Assembly: GCA_013396915.1 (NCBI GenBank)
Contig: VWZL01002220.1
Location: forward strand, 192,697-256,696
DNA: 64,000 bases
Source: Stercorarius parasiticus
Lineage: Eukaryota; Chordata; Aves; Charadriiformes; Stercorariidae
Direction of reading: 5' to 3'
In this document: in pieces, positions 1-11,588 of the stretch
Layout of the letters: each line of letters starts with the position of its first letter
Numbering within the stretch: position 1 is the first letter of the stretch
Made by a program: the position numbers and the translations under genes
The notes under the pieces: generated by a model
The model's database searches: none
The model's input: the letters and a program-made list of their open reading frames with translations, nothing else
What the model was told of the DNA's origin: nothing

Positions 1-474
1 AAGGACCATAGAGATGCATGATTCTGAGAGCAGAATGAAGAGGAAGAGACTGGCTTACAGAAGGAAAATGGAGTTGAAGAATAAAAAATTTTCAGTGGAG
101 AAGGAAGAGGAGAAGTAGAAAGAAATAAAAAAAAAATTCACATCAATTGTTTTCGGTTCCACTATAACATGATGAAAGGGGTAAGTGACAAGGCCCAAAG
201 ACAGAAAAAGTAACACATTGGAGAGTGTAAAAGGTAACAGAGGTAGAACAGTCTGCCAGTAGATGGACAAGCAGAAGAGAGGGATTGGAGGGTCATAGCA
301 ACAATGGAAACTATAGCAAATCTGCATGGGATAAATGATACTGCCATGTTGCTGCTGGAATGGCACAGGGGTGACATGACCAGCCTGAATAAAGTTTTTG
401 AAGAAGAACAAATCTAGATCTTCAGTTAAAATTATTAAAACTGGAGATAAAAAGTATCAAACCGTGACAAATCC
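1..474. other. Unique AT-rich sequence, no gene seen
   Basis: The plus strand is purine-rich. Its complement is open for 118 codons (55-411, minus), but that reading is a Phe/Leu/Ser-rich low-complexity product of the A-rich strand and resembles no protein I know. I see no supported feature before the CR1 tail that follows. Confidence 0.6.
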
Positions 475-550
475 AGGCAGTTGGATTAGACAATCATCGT
501 AGGTCCCTTCCAAATGGACTGTTCTGTTCTGTTCTGTTCTATTCTATTTG
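475..550 (+). mobile_element. CR1 LINE 3' tail fragment
   Basis: The stretch resembles the last bases of a CR1 element read on the plus strand: a 'gacaatcatcgtaggtccc' block, then 'ttccaa', then short tandem units (TTCTG repeated, then TTCTA, at about 524-546). CR1 copies end in 8-bp or similar microsatellite units and lack a poly-A tail. Only the tail is recognisable, so this is either a strongly 5'-truncated insertion or the surviving end of an older copy. The upstream part cannot be assigned. Confidence 0.6.
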
Positions 551-3500
551 GGACTAGTGCTATGAAGGATTCACAGAGATTCTGAATAACCTAAGAGATG
601 TTTATAAAATGAAAGAAGCTGATGCTGGATTCTGCCCAATTAATGGACTTTTTAATGGTCAGTCTCTGGGATTATCTGAGTTAATGTTTATATTAGTGAG
701 TGTAAAGCAAAATGTCAGCTGTGACTATCAGAGAATGAAGTTAGTGATTCAGCTTAATTATGTTTAGAAATATTTTTAATGGAAGATATGTATATATATG
801 TATGAATAACTGTAACTACAACAAGCATGATGACAAGTGAATTAAAACTAGAGCTGATCCAAAACTGGAAAAGCCGTTGATGAAATGTAAGATCCAGTAT
901 CATTCAGGAAAAACCGAATGAGAGAAAAAAGTCTGCCCTGTCAAGAGAGCTTTTTTCAGGCAAAGTTGGCAGTTTACTTCAAGCTTCTAAAAGTTATGTT
1001 TAATGTATTTGTACATATTCATATATCCTAAACCCGTAGAATGTTATTCTCATTGTTAAACAAAAACAAAAGCATTGGACAATGATGATATTAACGATTC
1101 TCTTGACAGTGTAGAAGTTTGAAGGGCAAATGAAAACATTTCCTAGCAGAACTGTGCCTTATTATGGCAGAGAGAGATGAAAGAGTAGAGTAGAACAGAG
1201 GATGTCTGATATTTACGGTGACAGCCTTTGCCCTTTGGGTCTGGCATTATTCTGCAGAAAGTTTACAGTTGTGTTTCTTCCAGTTTTTTAAACTCTATTA
1301 TGCTGTGATCAGACTTTTCAAACCACTAGGCCTCCTAATTCAAAAGCCAACATAAATGGGAGATAAAGTAAATAAATAGAAGTGTCATTGCTGTTCCTTG
1401 GTAAGAATCAAAAATCTTTTATGATAAATAATTTTAAGCAGTAGAAATTAAATCAAGCTTATTAAATCAGTATCTCGCTGTAATGTAACTTAGTCACAAA
1501 TGCATTCCTTTTGAAGAAACAATAATTTAAATATTAAAATGTGTTATTTTATTGGGGTTTGCATACATTGTGTTACTGTATAAAAAAATTAATTCTAATT
1601 CTCCTTTTTTTTTCTTTTTTCCCCCCAAACACATCTGTAAAGCATCACTAAAGCTTTAAAAAAACCCCAGAAAATTAGAAGTATTGGGCCACGGAAAACT
1701 GGATTTTTTTATATTTTCCCTGTACAGCAACTGGGATTTCATGCTTGGTCTGATGAATAATTCCATGGCTTTTTAACACATTTTGGGGAGATATGCCACT
1801 CTGGAGCGCCAGATATTGTGGAACAGGGGATGTTAAATAGATTTAAATGATTGGTTGAATCTTTTAAGTGGATTTAAAGAAACACTAACACAAAGTTTTT
1901 GCATTTTTCATATTGATGAAATGTTTAATAAGACAGTGTGCTATTATTTTTTCTCGATTTTAAAGTTTCATTATTTTCTGTTTTTGTTTGACATTTAAGT
2001 GTCAAAATAACCCAATGTTACTCATTCAAGAATACTTATAATCTTGTACAAGCAACAGAAAGGATCTTTCTGAATAATAAAGAGTATAAGTTTTTATGAC
2101 AGTGTCAAAATTCACCCTGACTTCAATAGTATTAGGATTTTACTGAATGAATCTACCTAGCTATTTACTACATAGTTTGGTGTAGTCGCTGAAAATTGGC
2201 ACATTATTTTAATTTTTCCAAAATGTGGTATTTCTTTAAGATGCTATTCATGGAATGATCTGAATGTCTTCCTTTTCTAAATGCAATTAATGCTTATATT
2301 TCTACAGCTGATAAGTAAAAGTTTATTGCTGAGAAATACTACAGTAGATGTTCATTAGTTCTAGAGTAATTTTTATTAAATTGTGTGTTACTGATATTAC
2401 CATTATATGATGCTAGTTGTTAGTTCATCTGTTTCCATTTCTAACTGCCAAAGCATTTTACATAGCAAGATTGCTTGCCATATTCCAATTTTCTGAATGG
2501 AAAGACTCCGAGTCAGAAATGTGTCATGAATTCAAAATGACCATGCACTGTCAGGCCAAGACTATACACAAAATACACTTTTAACACATTTAAAAGTCCA
2601 AGGAATTTCATTACATAGCAGGAGAAGACAAGATTTTATGCAGTGGCTGTCCCTGAATGACACTTTTTATTCTCAGAATCCAATCCTGCAGTCTTAAGTG
2701 GGGATGAAAGAGAATTTCTCAAGAAGTAACCCTATTAACTTCTCATCTGTGCTCTTCAAGTTGAGAAAGGAAAATTGATTCAGGTGATCAGGTTTACAAA
2801 TATCCTGCACTGGAAACAGGAGTTTGGGGAAAACTTGCCAATAATCCTTACTGGGTGTTTAAGTAAATGACATTTCTCAAGGATGCCATACTAACATATG
2901 CCTTTAATTGTTTGAAGCCTAACATGTAAGAAAATTTCTGGGTTTTTTTCTTTTTTTTTTTCTTTTGAATGAGGAAAAGAAACTTAACAGGATGTATGTA
3001 GCATGTTTCATATAGTTTTTTTTTCCTGGAAGAGGTGTCTCCTCCTCATACAGTTACTGAAAGATCAAGAGGTTTTCTAAGCATGTGGGATAAGAACATC
3101 ATTGTTCCATTTTCAAACTCTTTTCAAAACATAGATTTTGAGCTCCTTTGAGATACTTGAGTTTCTGGAGGCCACATGAAGTTTTTTCCTATCATCACAC
3201 CAGTGTCCTTGCTCTCTTAAGAATGTGTGTTTCTTTCCTCAGTTACTTTCACACAACATTTTACTGTCTTCGTAAGTAGCCTGGATTTATGACTTTTAGC
3301 AATCCCTTTCACTTGGCTTGGGAGTGGCCTCAGTTGCCTCAAAACCGGGGCTTCAATGAGCATTTCATAATTGGAAACCATCTTCCTAAAAGGCTTAGGG
3401 AGGTGAGGGGAGAGGAAATACCAAAGCTTGCTGTTCTCTCATGAGTGTATTTTGTTCCTCAAAACTGCAGAAAACAAGAGCTCTGTCTGTGTAAACTATC

Positions 3501-6500
3501 ATGGATAAACATCTGTCTTATGCATGAATATTGCCATGCTGGTACATGTGACAGAACAAATAAGACGTCCCCAAAGCTCTGAAGTGATTATTTACAACAT
3601 TCATTTAACAATAAGCTAATTCTTAAGACAAGAGTGTAGTGAATGTGGTGGGCAGCTGGTGCTTACAGTATTTACTGAAGAACTTCAGAATAACATGTTC
3701 TGTCAAGAGCAATCTGATATATATACATACATAGAGAGGGGTTCATTTATGTGTCAGGTTACAAGACAGACAACCACCCGGAGAGCACTGCTCACCTATC
3801 AGTCAGCTTAAAGCTGTCAGCGAATAAACTCTCTGTGGTGGAAATTTGAAACGATGGCTGTGGAAGAGCCCTGGATTATTAAGGGCTTGGAACCTAAACA
3901 GATCTCATTAAATCAGGGGCTTTAATAAATTAGACAAGTGAAATGCGCAGGAAGCAGTTTGCTCAACTCTCCGAGGTGCTATGAGCAGTAGCTTGACGTG
4001 CTTTTCAGACATAAAGCTGTAAGTCAGAGAGCTGAAAAGACTCCCCTTCCGGCCATGCAGGGTGGCCTGGCACCTTGCCCTCATCCGCTGTTGGTTGTGA
4101 GCCACATACCTGGCCGCCTGGGTAACACAGGGTGCCATGATGGTATCAGTGGGCACAGCTGAGCCCTTGGGCAGGCAAGGCTGAGCATTGTCTTCTCTTC
4201 CCTTGCACGGGAAGATTCTTTGTAAAGACCTGTTTCTATCCATGCAGTTATGTCAGCTGCAGAAGAATTATTGCCTGGATTCACCTCCACAAAACTGGCT
4301 GACCGAATTACAGTTAATCGGCTCCCCAAATTGGCTGTCAGCCTTTCATTACCTAGCAACTCCCCAAGCCTGAGGACCGATTCCCATATGTGCAAACAGC
4401 TGGTGGGTAGAAGTCTTGGGCTTTTAGGCTGTTAAGCTGTTATCTTTCTTTTAGCAGCTAGGAAATGTCTGTTCTGCAAGACACAATCAGACCATTTTTG
4501 TCTCCCCAACAACCTTAATGCTATTTTCCAGTGTCTGCACAATACCTTATTCTTTCTTCACAGTGGTTACAACTCCCTCTTGCAAGGACACCATGGGTAT
4601 GCAGTCACCTTGCTTCTGCCAACCTTCATTTACCACATGGCCCAGGAGACAAGTTGGTCTCTAAGAAGAGGCAGAGGAGAGCATTAATTCACAACAAAAG
4701 CCAATATTTAGATATAACTGCCAAAATGCTGTGTCAAAACTTCTGGAGCTGGCAGGCCAACTTCTCCTATCTCCAGCTCATCTCTGCACATCTGGCTCTG
4801 GAGAGGCCAGTTGTTACAGTACTTGCCAGTCTAACGCTGAACAGCAGAGCCACAACACGAGTTTAAAGTTGAGTATCACGCTCTGATGCTGCCACCGGTA
4901 AACCTCTCTGAAGCAGTGCTCTGTCAGGCAACAGCCTGAGATGAAGGGCATAAAAGCAGGACCCCATGGATCTCAGGAGAGCAGAGATGCCCAGCTCTAA
5001 ATGTATTCCTCTGTCATGAATAGGTCAGAGAAAGGGCCCAGGAATCCCATCAAAAGCCAGCACCGTGAAGCGGCAATGAATTTCGCACTTTCTGAATAAG
5101 GTAAGTGGAACTGCTTACTCGGCAAAGCAAGGTCATCATAGAAGCATTTCTGCTGCTTACTGGCAAAGCTCTTAAACCAGTACTGACACATTTCTGTATG
5201 GAAATATAACTTTTTTGGTCAGGAGGGAACATTTCTTCTTAGCTTCTAGGCAAACCCTGTCCCCACACACTGACACACTTTGCATGTCTCAACCTGTTTC
5301 ACCGTTTGTGGTCAGTGATGTCCTAATTTGTTTACAAAATACCTCTCTTATTCCAACTGAGCCCAAATTTCTACAGTTAATTCTCCAGACTGAGATGGAA
5401 AGCCAAGGGCACATAGAAGAAACCAGTACACACCTATATGAGACGTATTGCAATTTAAGGAGCCAGGATACTCCCTGACCACTGAGAGCAGAAGACCTAG
5501 AATGACCTGCCCTGGTTGTCCCCCCTCCCTACAGCCAAGAGTGAAGGAGTTGAATAAATCCAGACAAAGCATGGTAAACACCGCAAGCTGGGTGAAAGTT
5601 CTAACTATTAGGGTCAGGTACTTGTTGAAGAACTTATGTCACACTTCTTGTCCAGGGGGTAGAAACTTGTCTGTGCTTTCATATTCTTGATTGTTACTGG
5701 AACTACAGGCTACAGATTAGATGCAGCTGCTATCTGAATAGGAATTGTGTGCTTTTACACATTTGTGTTAGGGATATCCCCTTTCCACTCATGCTCAGAT
5801 ATGTCATGAGGCATGAAACTTCAAACAAGCCAGGATATACACTCCCTCATTCTTGCACAGCTTGCTCCTCACATCTTGTATGTGGGGCAGAAGAGCCAGA
5901 GTAAAACAGGCATTACACTGGACTGGTTTTCCATACTGGGACATGTGAACAGAGATCAGTACTTTGCTAACCTACCCTCCGTTTATGTTTCCTGCAAAAA
6001 CACTACTTCAAAAAAACCCGCCCTGTACTGAATTGAATGGTTTGGAAACATGGAGTGGTTTGATTTCTGGCTAAATACCATCTACACAGTTTCTCACTGG
6101 TAACTTATGCTCTCAGTTCCTATAAATGAAGCTCTGGGGAATGAGAAAGATGTTCTCAGTGAACAATCTTCAGCCTCATTTCTCATCTAGAGCCGAGATG
6201 GAGTGACTGAAAGTCTCATTTTCCAGTTCAGATGTCTTCAATCCCTAGTAAGAAATTCTGGCTTTAAGTAAATCAAAAGGCATATTAGTAGGTTAAGTAA
6301 AAGCAGAACTCTATATAGCCTGTGGTATAATATCACAAATGGTGCCATTTTAAAGAATTAAATATTCTTTATTCTTTAACTGACAGTAAAATCTTCTTTA
6401 TCTGTCTTAGCAGAAGACAATTAAAGCAACAGTCTCCTGTTGCAGAAAATAACACACTCAGACAGAAGAAATGGCATCATTTACGGGTTCTTTAATAGTA

Positions 6501-6549
6501 TTTAATGCTTTAAAACTGTGTAATACTGCTGCGGCTGAAGAAGCTTTGC
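551..6549. other. Unique non-coding sequence, about 6 kb
   Basis: No gene or repeat recognised. There are T/C-rich tracts at 1602-1626 and 2941-2963. A somewhat GC-richer block at about 4040-4870 has short open frames on both strands (up to 111 codons), but they compete with each other, have no recognisable domain and lie in no consistent splice context. A stretch at 4290-4325 contains a near-symmetrical CCGA...TCGG element with ATTA/TAAT cores and could be regulatory. That is inference only. Confidence 0.5.
1602..1626. repeat. Polypyrimidine tract (T-rich then C6)
   Basis: About 25 pyrimidines run without a purine, ending in six C. Low-complexity sequence with no retroelement body recognisable next to it. 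Confidence 0.8.
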
Positions 6550-7238
6550 TGGGAAGGACCTGAGGATCCTGGTGGACCTCCTGGTGGACCTGACCATGAG
6601 CCAGCAATGTATCCTCATGACAAAGGTGGCTAACAGTATCCTGGGCAGCAGGAGGGGGATCATTTCTAGCAGGCCAAAGGAGGTGATCCTTCCCCTCTAC
6701 TCAGCACAGGTGAGATGCACCTGGAGTGCTGGTTCCAGTTTTGGACTCTCCAGTACAAGAGAGACATGGATATACAAGAGTCAGTCCAGTGAAAGGACAC
6801 AAAGATAATGGAGGGCTTGGTGCATAATAAGCCCTATAAGCCCTATAAGGAGAGACTGAAAGAGTTGGGACTGTTCAGCCTGGAGAAGAGAAGGCTCAAG
6901 GGGGTCTTATCAGTGCATATAAACACCTGATGTGGAGAGTAAAGAAAATGGAGCCAGGCTCTTCTCAGTAGTATCCAGTAATGGGACAAGAGGCAATGGG
7001 CACAAATTGCAACACAGGAGGTTCTGTCTGAACACACCAAAACATATTTTTACTGTGAGAGTGGTTGAACACTGGACCAAGTTGCCCAGAGAGGTCGTGG
7101 ATTCTCCATCCATGGAGAAATTCAAAACCCAACTGGAGATGGTCCCAGGCAACCTGGTCTAGCTGAGCCTGCTTAAGCTGGGGAAGGGAATTAGCTGGTC
7201 TCAAGATGTCCCTTCCAACCACAACAGTTCTGTGATTT
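6550..7238 (+). mobile_element. 5'-truncated CR1 LINE copy
   Basis: A roughly 690-bp plus-strand CR1 3' end. It begins in the part of ORF2 around 'gggaaggacctgaggatcct', runs through the conserved C-terminal coding region, and ends in the CR1 3' untranslated region with 'cccttccaaccacaacag' and one degenerate tail unit. The 5' truncation is typical of CR1, which transposes by target-primed reverse transcription. The sequence is interrupted: a 9-10 bp unit is duplicated at about 6831-6850 and stops or frameshifts break the frame. The family is clear; the subfamily is not assigned. Confidence 0.95.
6932..7162 (+). pseudogene. CR1 ORF2 C-terminal remnant
   Basis: This is the open part of the decayed CR1 ORF2 in this copy, 76 residues ending in a natural-looking stop. 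Recognisable CR1 blocks are ARLFSVV, the TRGNGHKL block, FTVRVVEHW and [10 protein letters not shown], all from the region after the reverse-transcriptase thumb. The upstream reading frame is lost and no catalytic reverse-transcriptase motif is present, so it cannot encode an active enzyme. Confidence 0.9.
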
Positions 7239-10200
7239 TTGTACGGAATTTTTTTTTTTTCTTTTTAGAAAGAGATGTGGAGATATCTAGGTATGCCCAA
7301 GTTCCAAATAAATATCATAGAACTTTCCTTATTAACTCAGGAAGAATATAATGATTGTATTATTAAGTGCTAAAAAGCCTTTACTGGCTATTTTTTTTTA
7401 CAGTATTTGTTGCTATTTTCCTTTAATGCTTGGGAAGGTACAGTGCTGGAAACTATATATCATGGCTTGGACAGGTTGTTGAGTAGCTTTAATGTAACAG
7501 TCCTGTGAACAACATCATTTTGGAGTGAGGGAGAACATTTCAGGAAGGGAAAGTTCAGCACAGGGACTTTCAGAAGTCCCATACCCTTTAGTCTCCTAAA
7601 TCCACCTGAAGGATTTAGAGCCCAATAGTCCAGCTTGCAGCATGCATTGGAAAGGAAGTAGGCTACTTTAAAACAACGGAGAGGAAAGAATGAGAGGGAT
7701 GCCTCTTGCATCTGTTTTTCTCAGACCCTTCTCTTAACAAGAGAAATGTCATTGACATTTAGATATGCTTTTATTCTGAAAAACACTGTCACTTTTCTTC
7801 TTGATGTTTCTGTACCCTGTAACATACACCAGTCAAACCTGGTTTCTCTTGATTAACTCCAGAACATGTTAATAGAACCTTCTCCTGCTGACATCAATAA
7901 GAGCCTTATTTAGAGAATGTTGAAACACATGCACATGTTGGTAGAATGGGGCATATATAAAGTGCAGCATATCAGCCTGGTATAAACATACTGACAAATG
8001 CTGCAATAGGCCACCAGCACAACCAGGAAAACCTTCAATACTTCGGTCACTGACATTTTTCTTGACCTCCATTCATGCCACTCTAGCTTGCCTACAAATC
8101 ACAAAACCTGAAAAAAAGAACTTGCTAGATTACCTGTGGACATCATGCATATCATTTAGTAACAAGTGTAATCAGGCAGCCAGGGTCTAAATGTCTTAAA
8201 TCATAATACAGTCTGGTGGACACCTAAATGTCTTTAAACTGGAAGAGTACTTATTTTAACTCTGAAACCATCAGATACTTAGAAGGAATTGAGTTATATA
8301 TTTCACAGATTGATACCAATAATGAAAAGTTATGAGAAATAGCAACATATTGCTGCTACTTCATTATTCATCTGCGCCTCTCACCTCAGGTACCATAGAG
8401 CTTCCACCAAGCTCTTTCAGATCACAAGTTTCATTAGGTTAGTTTACACAGAAACATGTTAAATGACACTGAGCTTTCTGTATGTTTTTCATAAAATAAA
8501 TTAAATTGTGATCACTGAGCTGTAATTCCCTATAACAAAGGCCTTTTGGGAGCCATCTGCTGCAAATGTGTCCCTATCATAAGCACAATGCTTGAAAACA
8601 CAACTCTGAGGAAGCTGTTTTGCACATACCATTATTAGCTGAAAGTACAATTACATGACTGACTTGTTTCCTCTAGAAATCATAATAAGTATCAAGTCAT
8701 GCGTGGTTCCTGGAAAACCCCTGACTGTCAATTCACCTCATTAAATCTGCCTGTTATTTTACTGTCTGGTGCATTTGGTACGAACCACCCTGGCCATGTT
8801 AAAGACATTTTGCAGTGACTTACTGATATGCTTGGTGCTACAGAAATGACTTTCATTAATTTGCCTTTTAAACCAAGACTGTTATTTGTGGAGAAAAACA
8901 GGCCTCGAAAAACTCGCTGTTTATGTCAATGGGAAAATCCTTATTCCTTTCAAGAGGGTCAGTATTTTTCCAATTGAGTGCATGGGATCATTCTGAGCAC
9001 AAGATTTTCATTTACCCTCAAACTGTGTTCTTCCTCTCTTCCCTGCATATGGTATTCTGCCACTGAGAGGCATTTCTCTTCTCATACAGACTGTACATTC
9101 GTTGCTTCCAACGTCATTCCTCTGGGTCTCATCCAGCCTTTGCAAAATCAGTGATATTACTTGGGATATGAGCTGGTGCAGGATTTATCCCAGTGTGTGT
9201 AAAAGGTTATGAAGCATTTTACAATCCTTTTTACAAGTACTGCTACACTAAAAATCAATGGTGTTGCCTTCTGTAGCCATGTGAATTATTGACTGAAACC
9301 AAATGACAGCTACTGAAATCTAGGAAAACCTATTAAAAAGTCATCAGTCGCTTTTAACCCTTTTTCACAGTACATGGACTGCAGCAAGAGCTTGTGCATG
9401 AATATGATAGGAATTTTATTCCTTAGCTCCTATTTGTTTCCATTGAGCTCAAATATGGGCATCATACTTGAATGAAAACCAGAAGGTGTTTATAGTAAAC
9501 AGAAAAATATAGCTTTTTGGGCATTTGATGCAGAAAGGCTGGTTCATCATAAAAAATTAGAACTATTACAGCGTCTTTATTGTCAGTGTTTAGGGGACCC
9601 TAAAGCCCTACTTTAGAGTCATTGTTTAAGGAATGGAAGAGAAAAAATATTTCATGTTTTACTGGAAGGAAGAAAAAAGCAATACTGCTTAGTTTGTATA
9701 GAAAGCCTTTTCTGAGATTTCTATCTAAATGCAGATTTCAGTTTTCAGCTCTGTACAATCTATATAAGAAATCCCACAAGACAAAGATACTGAGAAGAAA
9801 TGAATATTTAAATTGAAAGTGTTTTTTTCTCGCAGGAAGACAAATTTCTCAAGTATGTTTTGTGTCACTTCAGCAATGAGTTGAGCTTTCTTTATCTCTG
9901 TGGAACACTGAAAAAGTGGAAAAGATGAAACTGAGGGAAAAAAGGACAAGCCTAGAATTGTGTTTGAAATGTGATCCTTCGTCCTTCTTGCTTGGTCTCT
10001 TTCTGCAAGCACAAAAGCAGGGAGCTCCTTCCAGCATTTAAACAAGACAGACTCATTTTCCAGCCCTGAGGTTAGTATTTCTTGAAGCTACTGGCTAGGC
10101 AGTATTAACTACTCTGTTTAAATTGCTCTCCATTTGTGTAAGGATTTGGGGAGCAGTTTTACTTTCTAACAAGAAGAAAAATGAAATTCTCACTGCAGAA

Positions 10201-10993
10201 GGCAATCCATACCCTAATGAAGAAATTTAAAAAATGAGCCTGTCAGTTTAGACAGTAAGGGCGGCTTTCTGATTGGCTGTCAGCGCTGTCAAACTCTTGA
10301 CAGTGACATGTGAAAACAGTCACTGCAGCCCACTTTGTTGCAGGACTGTGAGGTGGACAAACTTGCTCCATTTCTTATGGATCGTTGTGTATGGCAGAAA
10401 ACTCAAATTGCTCAAACCTTGTCAGGTGGTCAATCAATACCAACATTTTGTTTCTGATTGCTCTCCTTTGAAGATATTTGTTTCTAGTCACCTAGCTGAC
10501 AGGGGAGTTATTCTTTACTGTGACACCAAGGAGAGGAGAGCAGTAGAAGTCTCTCAAGGAAGATTGGATGGGTCAGGGAGGAGGCAGCTGCAAGCTGGAG
10601 GGCTATGAATGACACAAGCAGAGAGGTGATTGAATTCCTTGGGATAAGCACATGGCATAAGGATCTTGAAAGTGGGACTAAAATCTCCATCATCAATGCC
10701 CACATCTCCAATAATGTTGCTTTCAGATACTGTAGGCAGATACTGAGCTACACAGTGGAAGGCAAGGCAAGATCCAAGAGATGATCTGTGAACCTTCAGC
10801 ATAAACTGAAATTTGAAGCCACATGAGTGGATATAGTAGGACACCCAAGCAGGAAGAATAAGTTTCCAAAATAATGGACTTAACACACTGTTCAGGATGT
10901 CTGGGTTTGTGCTTTTTGTCAGATGTTGGTGAAAGGAAGCTTCCTCCAAGAAAAAAATAAATCCATTGACTAAGTAGAGAATTGTTTTATTGC
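7239..10993. other. Unique sequence with conserved-looking AT-rich blocks
   Basis: No coding region or repeat recognised in about 3.7 kb. The part at 8520-8960 has many ATTA/TAAT homeodomain-type cores and little low-complexity sequence, as vertebrate conserved non-coding elements often do. A cluster of CTGTCA/TGACAG motifs lies at 10240-10309 (separate entry). The longest minus-strand open frame, 10554-11039, runs into the adjacent LTR and has no protein-like features. Confidence 0.5.
10240..10309. promoter_or_regulatory. Cluster of TGACAG/CTGTCA motifs (TALE-type)
   Basis: Four CTGTCA/TGACAG hexamers lie at 10240-10245, 10277-10282, 10286-10291 and 10298-10303, with a TGACAT at 10304-10309 and a TGATTGG (inverted CCAAT box) at 10270-10276. 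TGACAG is the core bound by MEIS, PREP and TGIF homeodomain proteins, and TGATTG-like sequence next to it recalls PBX-MEIS composite sites. The motif spacing is direct observation. Enhancer function is inference. Confidence 0.35.
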
Positions 10994-11588
10994 TGTGGTG
11001 GGTGTCCCTGGCTGAATGCCACGTGCCCACCAAAGCCACTCTATCACTGCCGTCCTCAGCTGGACAGGGCAGAGAAAATATAACAAAAGGCTCATGGACT
11101 GTGATAAGGACAGAGAGAAATCATTCACCAATTGCCATCACGGGCAAAACAGACAACTTGCGGAAAAATTAATTTAATTTATTACCAATCAAATCAGAGT
11201 AGTATAGTAAGAAATCAAACCAAACCTTAAAACACCTTCCCCCAACCCCTCCATTCTTCCCCAGCTCAACTTCATTACCAAAATCTCTACCTCCTCCCTC
11301 TGAGGAGGTAGGACCTCTTCCCCCTCCTTCACTGACCTTGGTGTCTGCAAAGTTGTTGCTCTCACGTATTCTCACTCCTCTCTCCAGCTGCAATTTTCTC
11401 CTTTTCGTCCTCCTTCTTAAATATGTCATCACACAGGTGCTACCACCGTCACTGATGGACTCGGCCTTGGCCAGCAGTGGGTCCATCTTGGAGCTGGCTG
11501 CTATTGGCTTTATCGGACACGGGAGCAGCTTCCAGCATCTTCTCACAGAAGCCATCCCTGTAGCCCACCCACTACCAAAACAAAAAAG
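10994..11588 (-). mobile_element. Endogenous retrovirus LTR (solo, decayed)
   Basis: A 595-bp LTR in minus orientation. It starts on the plus strand with 'tgtggtgggtgtccctggct', the complement of the CA-ending 3' edge of a family I recall as common in bird genomes. Read on the minus strand it has a TATA-like CATATTTAAG (11416-11425) and an AATAAA signal (complement at 11178-11183), in the promoter-then-polyadenylation order expected of an LTR. The 5' edge is near the 'ctaccaaaac' at 11571-11582. No internal retroviral genes adjoin it, so it is a solo LTR. The part at about 11340-11585 pairs with the copy at 40.75-41.0 kb. The open frames inside it are incidental. Confidence 0.75.

Noticed and set aside
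4040..4870. Possible exon cluster in a GC-richer block
   Set aside because: Open frames on both strands overlap each other and no frame is favoured by splice sites or domains.
10554..11039. 161-codon minus-strand open frame
   Set aside because: It runs into the LTR edge at 10994, has no domain-like blocks and no splice context. Its length is within chance for a 64-kb window.
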